Part shown: in pieces, positions 9,731 through 18,566 of the stretch
Layout of the letters: every line of letters begins with the position of its first letter
Numbering within the stretch: the first letter of the stretch is position 1
NCBI RefSeq assembly: GCF_017745275.1
Contig: NZ_JAGHZS010000004.1
Span: forward strand, 372,001 to 436,000
DNA length: 64,000 nt
Direction of reading: 5' to 3'
From: Chitinophaga sp.
GTDB lineage: Bacteria; Bacteroidota; Bacteroidia; Chitinophagales; Chitinophagaceae
The notes under the pieces: model-generated
Seen by the model: the letters and a program-made list of their open reading frames with translations, nothing else
The model's database searches: none
What the model was told of the DNA's origin: nothing
Translations under genes and position numbers: made by a program

Positions 9731-11338
9731 ATGATTGATATCAAATTCCTGTCACTCCTTTTTTGCTGGCAACTATTGTGTATATGTTCAAAGGCACAAA
9801 TGAACGGGTCCTGGGGAGACCAGGGAAACGGCACCTACGCTAACCCGGTACTACCGGCAGATTACAGCGACCTTGACGCCATCCGTGTAGGAGATGATTA
9901 TTATGCCATCTCCTCTACTATGCAATTTTCGCCAGGTATGGCAGTAATACATTCCAGAGATCTCATCAACTGGGAAATTATTGGTCATGTGGTGGATGAT
10001 CTGACGCGAATCAGCCCGCAGTTAAACTGGGACCGCATGAATTGCTATGGCAAAGGTATCTGGGCAGGCTCCATCAGGTATTATAAAAACAAATTCTGGG
10101 TGTATTTCGGCACACCTGATGACGGTTTTTTCATGAGTACAGCTACCAATCCGGCAGGCCCCTGGGAGCCTGTTCACCAGGTATGGAAAGTAAATGGCTG
10201 GGATGACTGTTGCTCATTTTGCGATGATGATGGACAACTCTATTTTATTGCTACCAATTTCGCATTAGATCCCAAAAACAAAAAAAAGTACAACATTCAT
10301 TTATTTAAAATGACACCTGATGGAAAAAGTCTCCTTATGGAATCAGATTCCATCCTATATCAGGCTAATGGAAGCGAAGCCAACAAACTGTATAAGATCA
10401 ACGGTGTTTACTACCACTATTTCAGTGAAGTAAAACCGGAGGGCCGGGTCATCATGATGGCACGTGCTAAAAACTTATATGGCCCCTGGGAAACCAGGCA
10501 ATTAAATCATGTTAATCAAAAACGCGACAGGGAACCCAACCAGGGTGGGTTGCTGCAGGTATCTGCAGACAAATGGTATTTTCTGACCCACCATGGCAGC
10601 GGAGACTGGGAAGGCCGCCCTGCCAGCCTTTTACCAGTTCACTGGATAGATAGGTGGCCAATTATTGGCGAGCCGGGTACTGATACCATTGGAAAAATGG
10701 TTTGGGCGGGCGAAAAACCAATATTCTCCAAAGAAAAAATTTCTATACAAGGCAGTGATGAGTTTAACACCGCGAAACTACCTGCTCAATGGGAATGGAA
10801 CTATCAGCCGCGGGCGGATAAATGGTCATTAACTGCACGTAAAGGTTTTCTTCGGTTGTACGCTTTTGCGCCCATTCCTTCAAAGAAGCCAACAGCTATT
10901 ATACTCCGGACAGGAAATACACTCACACAACGCAGCATGCGCTCCCCTGGAAATGTGGTCACTGTAAAAATCGATATTAGTCATATGGCAGATGGCCAAT
11001 TCGGCGGACTGACACATTTTTCTACCACCAGCTACAGCCTCTTTGGAATTAAACAGGAAAATGGCATACGAAGGTTAGTGTATGATAATAACGGGAAAGA
11101 TACTTTGGGAATAGAGATGAATGGAACATCGATCTGGCTGCGGTCTACATGGGATATTAACGGAGTTAGCCGGTATGCTTTTAGTACCGACGGGAAATCT
11201 TATAAAACATTGGCGGATCCTTACCAATTAACCTGGGGTAGCTACAGAGGAGACCGTATTGGAATTTTCAATTACAATACCCGGGAAGATAAGGGATACA
11301 TAGATATTGCCTGGTTTCGGTATGCGTATACAAAATGA
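9731..11338 (+). CDS. GH43-family xylosidase/arabinofuranosidase-like enzyme
   Basis: A 535-residue protein starting at the ATG at 9731, chosen because the next residues form a signal peptide (FLSLLFCWQLLCICSKAQ); longer in-frame starts overlap the upstream GH43 gene. The propeller begins NPVLPADYSDLDAIRVGDDYY, with Asp47 as likely base, and a GSEANKLYKINGVYYHYF block supplies the general-acid Glu. A C-terminal concanavalin-like GH43_C2 domain covers about residues 345-530 (starting near GSDEFNTAKLPAQWEWNYQP), the arrangement common in beta-xylosidases and exo-acting arabinofuranosidases. Substrate is not determined. It is the last gene of the plus-strand glycan cluster and converges on the GH2 gene. 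Confidence 0.88.
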   Translation: MIDIKFLSLLFCWQLLCICSKAQMNGSWGDQGNGTYANPVLPADYSDLDAIRVGDDYYAISSTMQFSPGMAVIHSRDLINWEIIGHVVDDLTRISPQLNWDRMNCYGKGIWAGSIRYYKNKFWVYFGTPDDGFFMSTATNPAGPWEPVHQVWKVNGWDDCCSFCDDDGQLYFIATNFALDPKNKKKYNIHLFKMTPDGKSLLMESDSILYQANGSEANKLYKINGVYYHYFSEVKPEGRVIMMARAKNLYGPWETRQLNHVNQKRDREPNQGGLLQVSADKWYFLTHHGSGDWEGRPASLLPVHWIDRWPIIGEPGTDTIGKMVWAGEKPIFSKEKISIQGSDEFNTAKLPAQWEWNYQPRADKWSLTARKGFLRLYAFAPIPSKKPTAIILRTGNTLTQRSMRSPGNVVTVKIDISHMADGQFGGLTHFSTTSYSLFGIKQENGIRRLVYDNNGKDTLGIEMNGTSIWLRSTWDINGVSRYAFSTDGKSYKTLADPYQLTWGSYRGDRIGIFNYNTREDKGYIDIAWFRYAYTK

Positions 11339-11352
11339 ATGCATCATCCCGA

Positions 11353-11406
11353 AAGCGCCACCTTCCATCCATTTAAATGACATATGTACATGAAAGGTGG
11401 TCGCTT
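11353..11406. terminator. Hairpin between convergent GH43 and GH2 genes
   Basis: AAGCGCCACCTT at 11353-11364 pairs with AAGGTGGTCGCTT at 11394-11406 with a single bulged base; the plus strand then reads atttttat. It lies between two convergent stops (11338 and 11411), so it can serve both directions. Confidence 0.65.
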
Positions 11407-11410
11407 ATTT

Positions 11411-14155
11411 TTATGGTAAATCAATCCAAAGCGTGCCCTTTACAGGCGTATAGTTCAGCATCGTATTACGCTGACTTTCAGGTCCCATTTGCGCCGCATC
11501 CTGGAACTTAGTGCCAATGGGGGCAATGGCACTCATGAAGCCAATATCCCCTTCAGGAAAGGCGGGATTGGTGTTATTATTGGCAGCACCCTGCGGGGCC
11601 TGTGGCCTGAACACCTGCAAAAACGTACCCGCGTTCCCGTTATAGAAAGTAATAGGCTGCTCGGTGGTATGAAAGGTAGCCTGGTATACATTGGCATGAT
11701 ACCCTTTAAACTCGGGGTACACCCAGCTTTCACCTGTTACCGTATTATTGTAGGCTTTATACCAGCTACCAAATAAATTTCCCTGTAACCGGTTTTTCCA
11801 TACACGGTATGGCCCCTCTCCCTGCCACGACAACCCGGTCACTTTTTCTTCCGGGTAACGGAAAGTAATGCCACTAAAGTCAGTCTCTCCTTTAAAACTG
11901 TAACTGTAATCCAGTTTTACCGGCACGCCTGGCTGAAAGGTCCATTTTACCTGCAGAAATCCATTCCCCTCATAACGTGCCGAAACAAAGAAGCTGCTGG
12001 AATCACCACGGGATGTAAATTCCTTTAATTGTTGGGGAATACCGGCCAGCACCGGGCCGCCGCTTAAAGATATCCTTCCTTTTGAAGTTAGTATCTGCAA
12101 TAATAGCCCGCTGGTACGACTAAAATAATAAGCCCCCTTGCCATTATCTATTGCAAGGGTATCGTTGCTCGTTACTACATTCACTTTACCACCGGGGGCC
12201 GGGAATTGCTGCACTATACTGGCAGGCGACTGCAGTGGCCAGCTACGGGTAATCATTTCACGACCGTATGGATCCCAGGCCGTTACCTGTAAAGCATCTG
12301 CTTCTTGCCAACCGGCAGGAAGGTGTAATGATAAAAAGCCTTTGGTATGTGGTGACAGATCAGGTGCGTTGATGGTCTCGGAGGCAAGTGTGTCTGTTTT
12401 TTGTTGTTTTCCGGGAGAAGGAAACCGCAGCAGTCGCCAACCGAATCTGCATTGGGTCAACGACGTATAGTCGTAACGGTTTTCTACCGGAATAAGGCCA
12501 TTAAAGTTTTTGGTAATACCGGGCAAGGTGATATGTACCGGCGACCATATTTCACGGATAGCATAGAAACTTCCTTCTTTTTCACGGTGTGGTCCTACAA
12601 TCCCATCAGGGGCGTGGTTACCATCTGTATCGATCCATCCATTTTTATCAGTACGCACCAGGCCTTCATCTGCAAACGCCCACAGGAAACCACCAGCCCC
12701 GCGAGGGTGCTGCAACATGCGCTCCCAGAAATCTGCCAGTCCCGCTCCCATACCTCCATCGTACAAGCCATGCATAAACTCGGTTGGCAAATAAATATCC
12801 TGGTCATATAAACTTGCATTTACGAGGTAATTGAAGTTTGGATAATGTTTGGTATCCACTCCATTATATCTCTCCCATGGATGCAATACCGGCCGTTGTT
12901 GTGGATCATACTTGGCATAGTCGTTATCCAATGCCCGGTTAAAGCCGCCTTCATTACCATTATCCCACGCAATAATGCAAGGATGATTTACATCCCGCTC
13001 TACCAGCTCCTTCACCAGTTTATGGCCCACGGTGGTATCATATGCCGCCTGCCACCCGGTCAGCTCATCCAGTACAAATAGTCCCAGTGAGTCGCACACC
13101 TCCAGGAAGTGTACATCAGGCGGGTAATGCGACATTCTCACTGCATTCATATTCATATCCTTGATGAGATTTACATCCTGGATGCTGATGGATTTGCTGA
13201 GCGTTCGCCCTGTTTCCGGCCAGGCGCTGTGCCTGTTAACGCCCTTTAATATCACTTTCACATCATTTACGTATATCCCATCCCGTTGCCTGATTTCAAT
13301 GGTACGGAAGCCAAAAGGCTGTGTGATACGGTGTATTGTTTGATGGCCTTTTTTAATTACTATCACTGCCTGGTAACGATTCGGCGTTTCTGCACTCCAG
13401 GTGGCCGGATGATCAATAGATTGGTGCAGCGTGTAGGCGTCCGTATTATTCCCCTGGATAGCGACCGCTTCCTTCAGTGGTTTGCCGTCCATTGCCTGGA
13501 CCTGCGAACTGATGGTATAATCTCCGGATAGCACGCTCGTATAGGCATGCACGGTGTATTCACCTTTTGCGGTCGCATCAATTGCCACACGATCAATATG
13601 TACCAATGGTTTTATCTCCAGGTACACCGGCCGGTAAATGCCGCCTAACACCCAGAAATCACCATTACGCTCCGCGTTGTTAACGCTCACATTCGCCGAC
13701 ATCTTGCTTACTTTCACTTCCAGCAGGTTACTGCCGTTGCGCAACAATTTACTGATGTTGTACCTGAAGCGGTAAAAGCCACCCTGGTGTATGGGCCCTG
13801 CAAGCTTTCCGTTTATCTTCACTTCTGCATCAGTCATCACTCCCTCGAAAACAATATCCACCTGCTTTTCGCGCCAATTCTCCGGGGCTGGGAACCGGTA
13901 GCGATATAACCCCTGCTCATTCGCCTTTACCTTATCGTGACCATAGTTGTAGCTGCCAAATCCCTGCTGCTCCCAATTGGAAGGAACATCAATAGTAGTC
14001 CATTTGCCACTGCGCTGTCCTCCGGAACAATAGAAGTCCCATTTAACGGTGTGATCTTTATCAGTACCTGAAAGGTATTTATATTGATTTTCCTGGGCCA
14101 TGACTGTGTGCAGGCAAAACATACCTGCCAACAACAATAGGATTTTTGCTGACAT
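11411..14155 (-). CDS. GH2 beta-galactosidase-family enzyme
   Basis: A 914-residue exported enzyme with signal peptide about 1-20 (LLLLAGMFCLHTVMAQ). It has the standard GH2 order: N-terminal sugar-binding sandwich (about 30-190, ending GGIYRPVYLEIKP), immunoglobulin-like domain, TIM barrel (about 290-580) and C-terminal beta-galactosidase sandwich domains. Glu402 in AWDNGNEGGF is the expected acid/base and Glu459 in PTEFMHG the expected nucleophile; VRMSHYPPDVHFLEVCDSLG is the typical barrel motif. It should remove terminal beta-galactosides, although some GH2 members act on glucuronides or mannosides. It is convergent to the GH43/GH29 cluster and has its own promoter region. Being soluble and signal-peptide bearing, it is likely periplasmic. 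Confidence 0.92.
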   Translation of the reverse strand: MSAKILLLLAGMFCLHTVMAQENQYKYLSGTDKDHTVKWDFYCSGGQRSGKWTTIDVPSNWEQQGFGSYNYGHDKVKANEQGLYRYRFPAPENWREKQVDIVFEGVMTDAEVKINGKLAGPIHQGGFYRFRYNISKLLRNGSNLLEVKVSKMSANVSVNNAERNGDFWVLGGIYRPVYLEIKPLVHIDRVAIDATAKGEYTVHAYTSVLSGDYTISSQVQAMDGKPLKEAVAIQGNNTDAYTLHQSIDHPATWSAETPNRYQAVIVIKKGHQTIHRITQPFGFRTIEIRQRDGIYVNDVKVILKGVNRHSAWPETGRTLSKSISIQDVNLIKDMNMNAVRMSHYPPDVHFLEVCDSLGLFVLDELTGWQAAYDTTVGHKLVKELVERDVNHPCIIAWDNGNEGGFNRALDNDYAKYDPQQRPVLHPWERYNGVDTKHYPNFNYLVNASLYDQDIYLPTEFMHGLYDGGMGAGLADFWERMLQHPRGAGGFLWAFADEGLVRTDKNGWIDTDGNHAPDGIVGPHREKEGSFYAIREIWSPVHITLPGITKNFNGLIPVENRYDYTSLTQCRFGWRLLRFPSPGKQQKTDTLASETINAPDLSPHTKGFLSLHLPAGWQEADALQVTAWDPYGREMITRSWPLQSPASIVQQFPAPGGKVNVVTSNDTLAIDNGKGAYYFSRTSGLLLQILTSKGRISLSGGPVLAGIPQQLKEFTSRGDSSSFFVSARYEGNGFLQVKWTFQPGVPVKLDYSYSFKGETDFSGITFRYPEEKVTGLSWQGEGPYRVWKNRLQGNLFGSWYKAYNNTVTGESWVYPEFKGYHANVYQATFHTTEQPITFYNGNAGTFLQVFRPQAPQGAANNNTNPAFPEGDIGFMSAIAPIGTKFQDAAQMGPESQRNTMLNYTPVKGTLWIDLP

Positions 14156-14177
14156 ACGCGGAATTTTAGAATGCCAT

Positions 14178-14185
14178 CAAAAATA
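14178..14185 (-). promoter_or_regulatory. Possible Bacteroidota -7 box for the GH2 gene
   Basis: On the minus strand the sequence reads TATTTTTG, a match to TAnnTTTG, 22 bases upstream of the GH2 start codon. No convincing -33 TTTG is seen at the usual distance, so this is tentative. Confidence 0.3.
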
Positions 14186-14315
14186 AAAAAAGAAACGGGG
14201 GTTTTATATTTTTTAAGGAGCAACGTAATATCCCGGCATATCACAAGCGCCTGGAAAAGGTTATGTAACCGCAATTAGTTCAAATTCTTAAATAGTGGTT
14301 ACATTTTATTGACCG

Positions 14316-15572
14316 TTAAATTCCTTCTGCCAGCATCCTTTTTGCATCACCATTTTCCGGATCGAGTTTGATGGCCTGGTGAAGCGCTTCTTTTGCTGCT
14401 GCATTGTTTCCGCTTGCCAACATTGCTTTAGCCAGGAGATACTGTAAGCCGGATGACGCAGGATACCTGGGAATCTTTTGTTTTAACAATGCAAGTGCAG
14501 CAACATTCTTTCCCATATTCAGTTCCTGCTGGATGGCGGCCGCCCAGTCTTTTTCAGAAAATGATGATTCATTAACCAATTTACGGAAGGTAGCATGTTC
14601 CTTTAAATAATAGAACGCAGACAGGTTTTCCTTCCAGCCTTCCTGGTGTTGCAAAGCATCCCGGATAATCCGTATTGCTTTTTCCTCTTCTCCGGTCATA
14701 ATAAAGGCAGTTGCGAGCTTGCCATATATACCGTACCATCCTTTCAGAAGTACTGTTGCCTGTGATAACAATTGTCGGCCACCGGCTATTTTACCGCTTT
14801 GGATTTCAGCAATAGACCTGTTTAAGATAATACGCCCCTCATGGTAGTTCAGTAAAGTCTGCAGGCTATTGACAGGATTAACGTCATTATCTGCACGCAA
14901 ATCAATCCGGTTATACCAGGCGGTATTAATTCCGTCTACACGGAGAGCTGCTGATTGTTTCCCCGATAGCTGTCCTCCTGCAGCTTGCCCGGCACTAAGC
15001 GCAGATAATAATCTTTGTGCAAAGGAGCCGGTAGTCTTTTCATATCCATCCGCCATTCTCACCAGTACACTATCTGCCAATTGATTCCCCAGCACCACGT
15101 ATCCCGCTCCCTCCCGATGACCTGCGCATCCTTTCCAATATGACAATGCATGGCCTGTATATCCGAATGTACTACCATTCTTGTCTACAATTCCAAATTG
15201 ACGGTAGTCCGGCATAACGTCAGCCTGCATAGTAGCATTGACTGCTTGTGCCGGCGAAGATCCGAGTTTCAGGTTTTTGAGTGCATTTATACCATATTCC
15301 GGCTCCGTTTCTGCAATAACCGCTGCTGCTCCTACTCCGGGTTCTATGTATATGGTTGAATTACCAACATATATGTTATTAGTGGCCACTGCAACACCCC
15401 ATTTCTGTGTTTCTTTATCATAAGCCACAATAGCGAATGTGCTGTTTATATTACGCCCTGACAACAGGCTTGGAAGATTTTGTGCGCTGGCAATACCTGA
15501 TAGCATCAACATTATTACCAGGATGTACCACGTTTTTGGCAGAAAACCTGAGCATTTGTTTATACCCGACAT
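14316..15572 (-). CDS. DUF1028 (Ntn-hydrolase-like) protein with C-terminal TPR region
   Basis: A 418-residue exported protein. I start it at the ATG at 15572 because MSGINKCSG leads straight into a signal peptide ending SGIASAQ; an in-frame ATG 14 codons earlier is possible. Residues about 45-265 match DUF1028 (PF06267): NSTFAIVAYDKETQKWGVAV, PGVGAAAVIAET and GYTGHALSYWKG. This family has an Ntn-hydrolase-like fold but no established reaction. The C-terminal 150 residues contain TPR-like helices ending in a clear repeat (ASGNNAAAKEALHQAIKLDPENGDAKRML). It is separated by 294 bases from the MutS-like gene upstream on the same strand and so is probably transcribed on its own. Confidence 0.8.
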   Translation of the reverse strand: MSGINKCSGFLPKTWYILVIMLMLSGIASAQNLPSLLSGRNINSTFAIVAYDKETQKWGVAVATNNIYVGNSTIYIEPGVGAAAVIAETEPEYGINALKNLKLGSSPAQAVNATMQADVMPDYRQFGIVDKNGSTFGYTGHALSYWKGCAGHREGAGYVVLGNQLADSVLVRMADGYEKTTGSFAQRLLSALSAGQAAGGQLSGKQSAALRVDGINTAWYNRIDLRADNDVNPVNSLQTLLNYHEGRIILNRSIAEIQSGKIAGGRQLLSQATVLLKGWYGIYGKLATAFIMTGEEEKAIRIIRDALQHQEGWKENLSAFYYLKEHATFRKLVNESSFSEKDWAAAIQQELNMGKNVAALALLKQKIPRYPASSGLQYLLAKAMLASGNNAAAKEALHQAIKLDPENGDAKRMLAEGI

Positions 15573-15866
15573 AGCAATAGTTTGATCTAAAATAACCAAT
15601 ATCAGGTATTGCATAACTATTTACATCTGCCTGTGCCGCTTCCTGGCACTATGGCTGCATCTAAATACGGCTTTACGTCTTTCATTCTGAGTGCACTGCG
15701 TAGTGACCTCCGGAATAAAATGCACGACAGGTCTTCGTTTTACTTTTGCCTGTCATTTTTTAAAGGAGTTCATCATCTCTGCAATAAGAAGTTATCGTGT
15801 TTTTTTCACTACTGAAAATGTAGCCGGCTACTTTCCATGTAATGTCTTTCCGGCACCGGGCAAGGT

Positions 15867-17198
15867 TTACTCACTGTTACGGATCAACGCAATTAATCCT
15901 TCATTCTCAATAATGATCATCCCATGGCGATCTTCGGTAATTCCCGTTTTTAACCGGTAGGTATACCTGGGAACATTCCCTTCCATGATGGTGGGCAAGT
16001 ATAGGAACTTGTAGCTGCCGCCGTGTTCCTTCAGGGTTTCTCCCACTTCAATGATATGCGAGGAAATGATAAAAAAGGAATTGGTATGAGCAGAGAAAGC
16101 CGACGTAATAGCCAAAGTAGCATCAAATGCATCTTTTACATTGGTGCCTTTGAACAGTTCATCAAATATCACTACCAGGTCTTTCGATGCTCCTACCTCT
16201 TCTGCTACCCTTTTAACCCGCAATACTTCCGCATAAAAGTGGCTATAACCGTGTTCCAGGCTATCGGGTACATTAATGGTAGAAAAGAGGCCGTCTTTCA
16301 CCGAAAACTCCATTTTATCAGCTGCTACGGGGAAGCCCATATGTGAAAGATAAACAGCGATGCCGAACGATTTCATAAAAGTGGATTTCCCCGCCATATT
16401 CGCACCGGTAAGAAAGATCACATTGCTTTCTGTTGTAAAAGAAATAGGGTTAGGTACAGCCTGGTCCAGCGACGGATGATACAAACCGGTGATGTTCATT
16501 ACATTCGCCTGTTTTGGCAAAGCCCTGGCATAGCAGAACTGTTTTGTACGTGCTACGTTGGCTACGGCAATGTACACATCGAAAAGACAGATAATATCCA
16601 TCAGCACTTTCATTTCCTTCCGGCAACCTGTTATTAGCTGGTGATCATATTGCACCAGCTTTAACAATGGGATATGGGTCAGGTCAATTACCTCGTTGAG
16701 CCATTGTAATCTTTTATGATTGAAAATGGCGCGGGCGTCCCGGAGATGCGCCTGCACAGGTTCACTGTCCTCCTCCCGCTCCAGTTTCCGGATAAAATCC
16801 CTGAAGGTGATCAGCAGGGAAATTGTTTTACGCACTCCTGCTTCCAGCATGTCGTACCGGCTATCCCGGGTCAGCGTTTTCAGGGCCCTGGCAGTAACAA
16901 CGTTCCAGGCTTTAGCCGGCATGCTGCTGCCCGTGCCGGAGCCGAGGTAATTTTCGGCTACACTGAACAATTCGTTGCTGAAAGGAAAGGTCACGTTAAG
17001 TTTTCCAAAATATTGGAAGATACTGCTACGTTCATTGATGGCCGTCTCGTCTGATAAGGGATGCTGAAACATATGTTCGAGTAGTTTCCTGCCTCCATCC
17101 GTAACCACGTTGTCGAATAGCCGGTAAATAGACTTGTTGTTATACCTGCCTGTAATGTTCAAATCATCAAGCGTTTGTTTGTCTGCGAAAAAACTCAT
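15867..17198 (-). CDS. MutS-like ATPase, paralogue A (domains III-V only)
   Basis: A 443-residue protein related to the C-terminal two thirds of MutS. The N-terminus (KQTLDDLNITGR, then LFDNVVTDGGRKLLEHMFQHPLSD) matches the start of the MutS lever domain; a clamp-like helical region follows, then the ATPase with Walker A TGANMAGKST (about 263-272), Walker B VVIFDELFKGTN and a SSHIIEVGE switch-like segment. The mismatch-binding domain I (with its Phe-x-Glu) and connector domain II are absent, and there is no Smr nuclease domain as in MutS2. Canonical mismatch repair is therefore unlikely. The gene overlaps its paralogue by 4 bp (ATGA), so the two are translationally coupled and may form a heterodimer. 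It is the last gene of the SusC-to-MutS unit. Function unknown. Confidence 0.85.
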   Translation of the reverse strand: MSFFADKQTLDDLNITGRYNNKSIYRLFDNVVTDGGRKLLEHMFQHPLSDETAINERSSIFQYFGKLNVTFPFSNELFSVAENYLGSGTGSSMPAKAWNVVTARALKTLTRDSRYDMLEAGVRKTISLLITFRDFIRKLEREEDSEPVQAHLRDARAIFNHKRLQWLNEVIDLTHIPLLKLVQYDHQLITGCRKEMKVLMDIICLFDVYIAVANVARTKQFCYARALPKQANVMNITGLYHPSLDQAVPNPISFTTESNVIFLTGANMAGKSTFMKSFGIAVYLSHMGFPVAADKMEFSVKDGLFSTINVPDSLEHGYSHFYAEVLRVKRVAEEVGASKDLVVIFDELFKGTNVKDAFDATLAITSAFSAHTNSFFIISSHIIEVGETLKEHGGSYKFLYLPTIMEGNVPRYTYRLKTGITEDRHGMIIIENEGLIALIRNSE

Positions 17199-18541
17199 GC
17201 CTCTTTGTTTTTTACTTTTTTGCTGATGATATCCAGGATCCCTTCGTTGTTAATAATAAGCATACCGTGCCGGTCGGTGGTAATTCCTTCTGCCAGCTGG
17301 TAGGTATATACCGGCTTATTGTGCTCCATCCTGGTAGGCAGAAAAAGAAAGTGGATATTGCTGCATTGGGCTTTTAAAGCCTCTCCTGCTTCCGTAATAT
17401 GCGTGGAGATCACGAAAATGCAGTTCCTTCTTTCGGCAAAGGCAGCGGTCACCGCAACGGTGCCTTCGTAGGCATCTTTCACGTTGGTGCCACGAAAAAG
17501 CTCATCAAAGATGAGGAACAGGTTCTTATTCCTGGCCAGTTCCCTGGCAATAGCTTTTATCCGTAATACTTCTGTATAAAAATGGCTGCTCCCGGAAGAA
17601 AGATCATCCGGTAAATTGATCGTAGTATAGATCCCTTCCCTCACGGCAAATTCCATTTTACCTGCCGGCACCGGGAAGCCCATATGTGCCAGGAACATGG
17701 CAATGCCCAATGATTTCATGAAGGTAGATTTCCCTGCCATATTAGCGCCTGTCAGGAAAATAACATTGTTTTCCGGCGTAATATGGATGCTGTTGGCCAC
17801 CGCTTTTTTTACCATAGGATGATATACCCCCTCCAGCAAAACATAATGAGTTCCTGCATCAGCGGCCAAAGGAAATACAAACTTTCTTTCGTCAGCTACC
17901 CTGGCCACTGTTATGTAAACATCGAGGTGATAGATGAATGATAACAACCTGCTGAATTCATTCCGGAGCCTGAACCTTAAAAGCTGATCATACTGCACCA
18001 CTTTAGCATAGGGTAATTTACCGCCTGCCTGTTCCTCTAATACAGGTTCCAGGCCCGGGGTCTGGAGGAGATCTTTCATCTCCTCCAACTCCTCCCGGTA
18101 ATGATCAATGCCCGAAGTAGCCGATATCAGCGCAACAAAATCCCGTAATACATGCAGCATTTCGATGAGCGATCGTATCCCATCGGTGATGGCTTTATAG
18201 TTACTATCAGCTGCTACCAGGTGGTTGAATTTCCTTGCCAGCGTATCGTCGTCTGCCGATAACCGGGTTCGATCGTCCTGCATGGCAAGGTAGGATTCAA
18301 TCACGTCGAACAACCCGCTTCTGAAAGGGAAAGCAATGTTCGCCAACCGGAAGCACCTGATTTTGCCGCTTCTGTTGTTGATAGCGGCCTTATCGGCCAG
18401 GGGATACCTGAACATATTTTCCAGTATCAACGCCCCGCCCCTGGTATGTGTATGATTGAAAACCGTATACACTGAGTCGGCACCGGGTTTCCCCAGGATA
18501 TTAAGATCGGTAAGCGTTTGTTTGTCTGTATTAAAAATCAT
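17195..18541 (-). CDS. MutS-like ATPase, paralogue B (domains III-V only)
   Basis: A 448-residue paralogue of the following gene, colinear over its length: KQTLTDLNILGKPGADSVY at the N-terminus, LILENMFRYPLADKAAINNRSG, Walker A TGANMAGKST (about 262-271), Walker B LFLIFDELFRGTN and the STHITEAGE segment. Both keep the catalytic motifs, so both are probably active ATPases. As in paralogue A, the mismatch-recognition and connector domains are absent. The start is 25 bp downstream of the GldF-GldG fusion gene and the stop overlaps the next start, placing it firmly in the ABC-transporter operon. Close sequence similarity suggests a tandem duplication followed by divergence. What the pair clamps (DNA, RNA or protein) cannot be told from sequence. 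Confidence 0.85.
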   Translation of the reverse strand: MIFNTDKQTLTDLNILGKPGADSVYTVFNHTHTRGGALILENMFRYPLADKAAINNRSGKIRCFRLANIAFPFRSGLFDVIESYLAMQDDRTRLSADDDTLARKFNHLVAADSNYKAITDGIRSLIEMLHVLRDFVALISATSGIDHYREELEEMKDLLQTPGLEPVLEEQAGGKLPYAKVVQYDQLLRFRLRNEFSRLLSFIYHLDVYITVARVADERKFVFPLAADAGTHYVLLEGVYHPMVKKAVANSIHITPENNVIFLTGANMAGKSTFMKSLGIAMFLAHMGFPVPAGKMEFAVREGIYTTINLPDDLSSGSSHFYTEVLRIKAIARELARNKNLFLIFDELFRGTNVKDAYEGTVAVTAAFAERRNCIFVISTHITEAGEALKAQCSNIHFLFLPTRMEHNKPVYTYQLAEGITTDRHGMLIINNEGILDIISKKVKNKEA

Positions 18542-18566
18542 CCCGTAAAAATTATAGCTTCCGCGT

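Noticed and set aside
15666..15679. TACG-N6-CGTC, near match to the TACG-N6-CGTA operator
   Set aside because: One base off the palindrome, no conserved downstream block and position behind the MutS gene; likely chance.
15820..15831. 12-bp palindrome GTAGCCGGCTAC downstream of the MutS-like pair
   Set aside because: No loop for a hairpin and no T-run in either direction; not supportable as a terminator.
15867..18541. Mismatch repair as the function of the two MutS-like genes
   Set aside because: The mismatch-binding domain I and connector domain are missing in both proteins.
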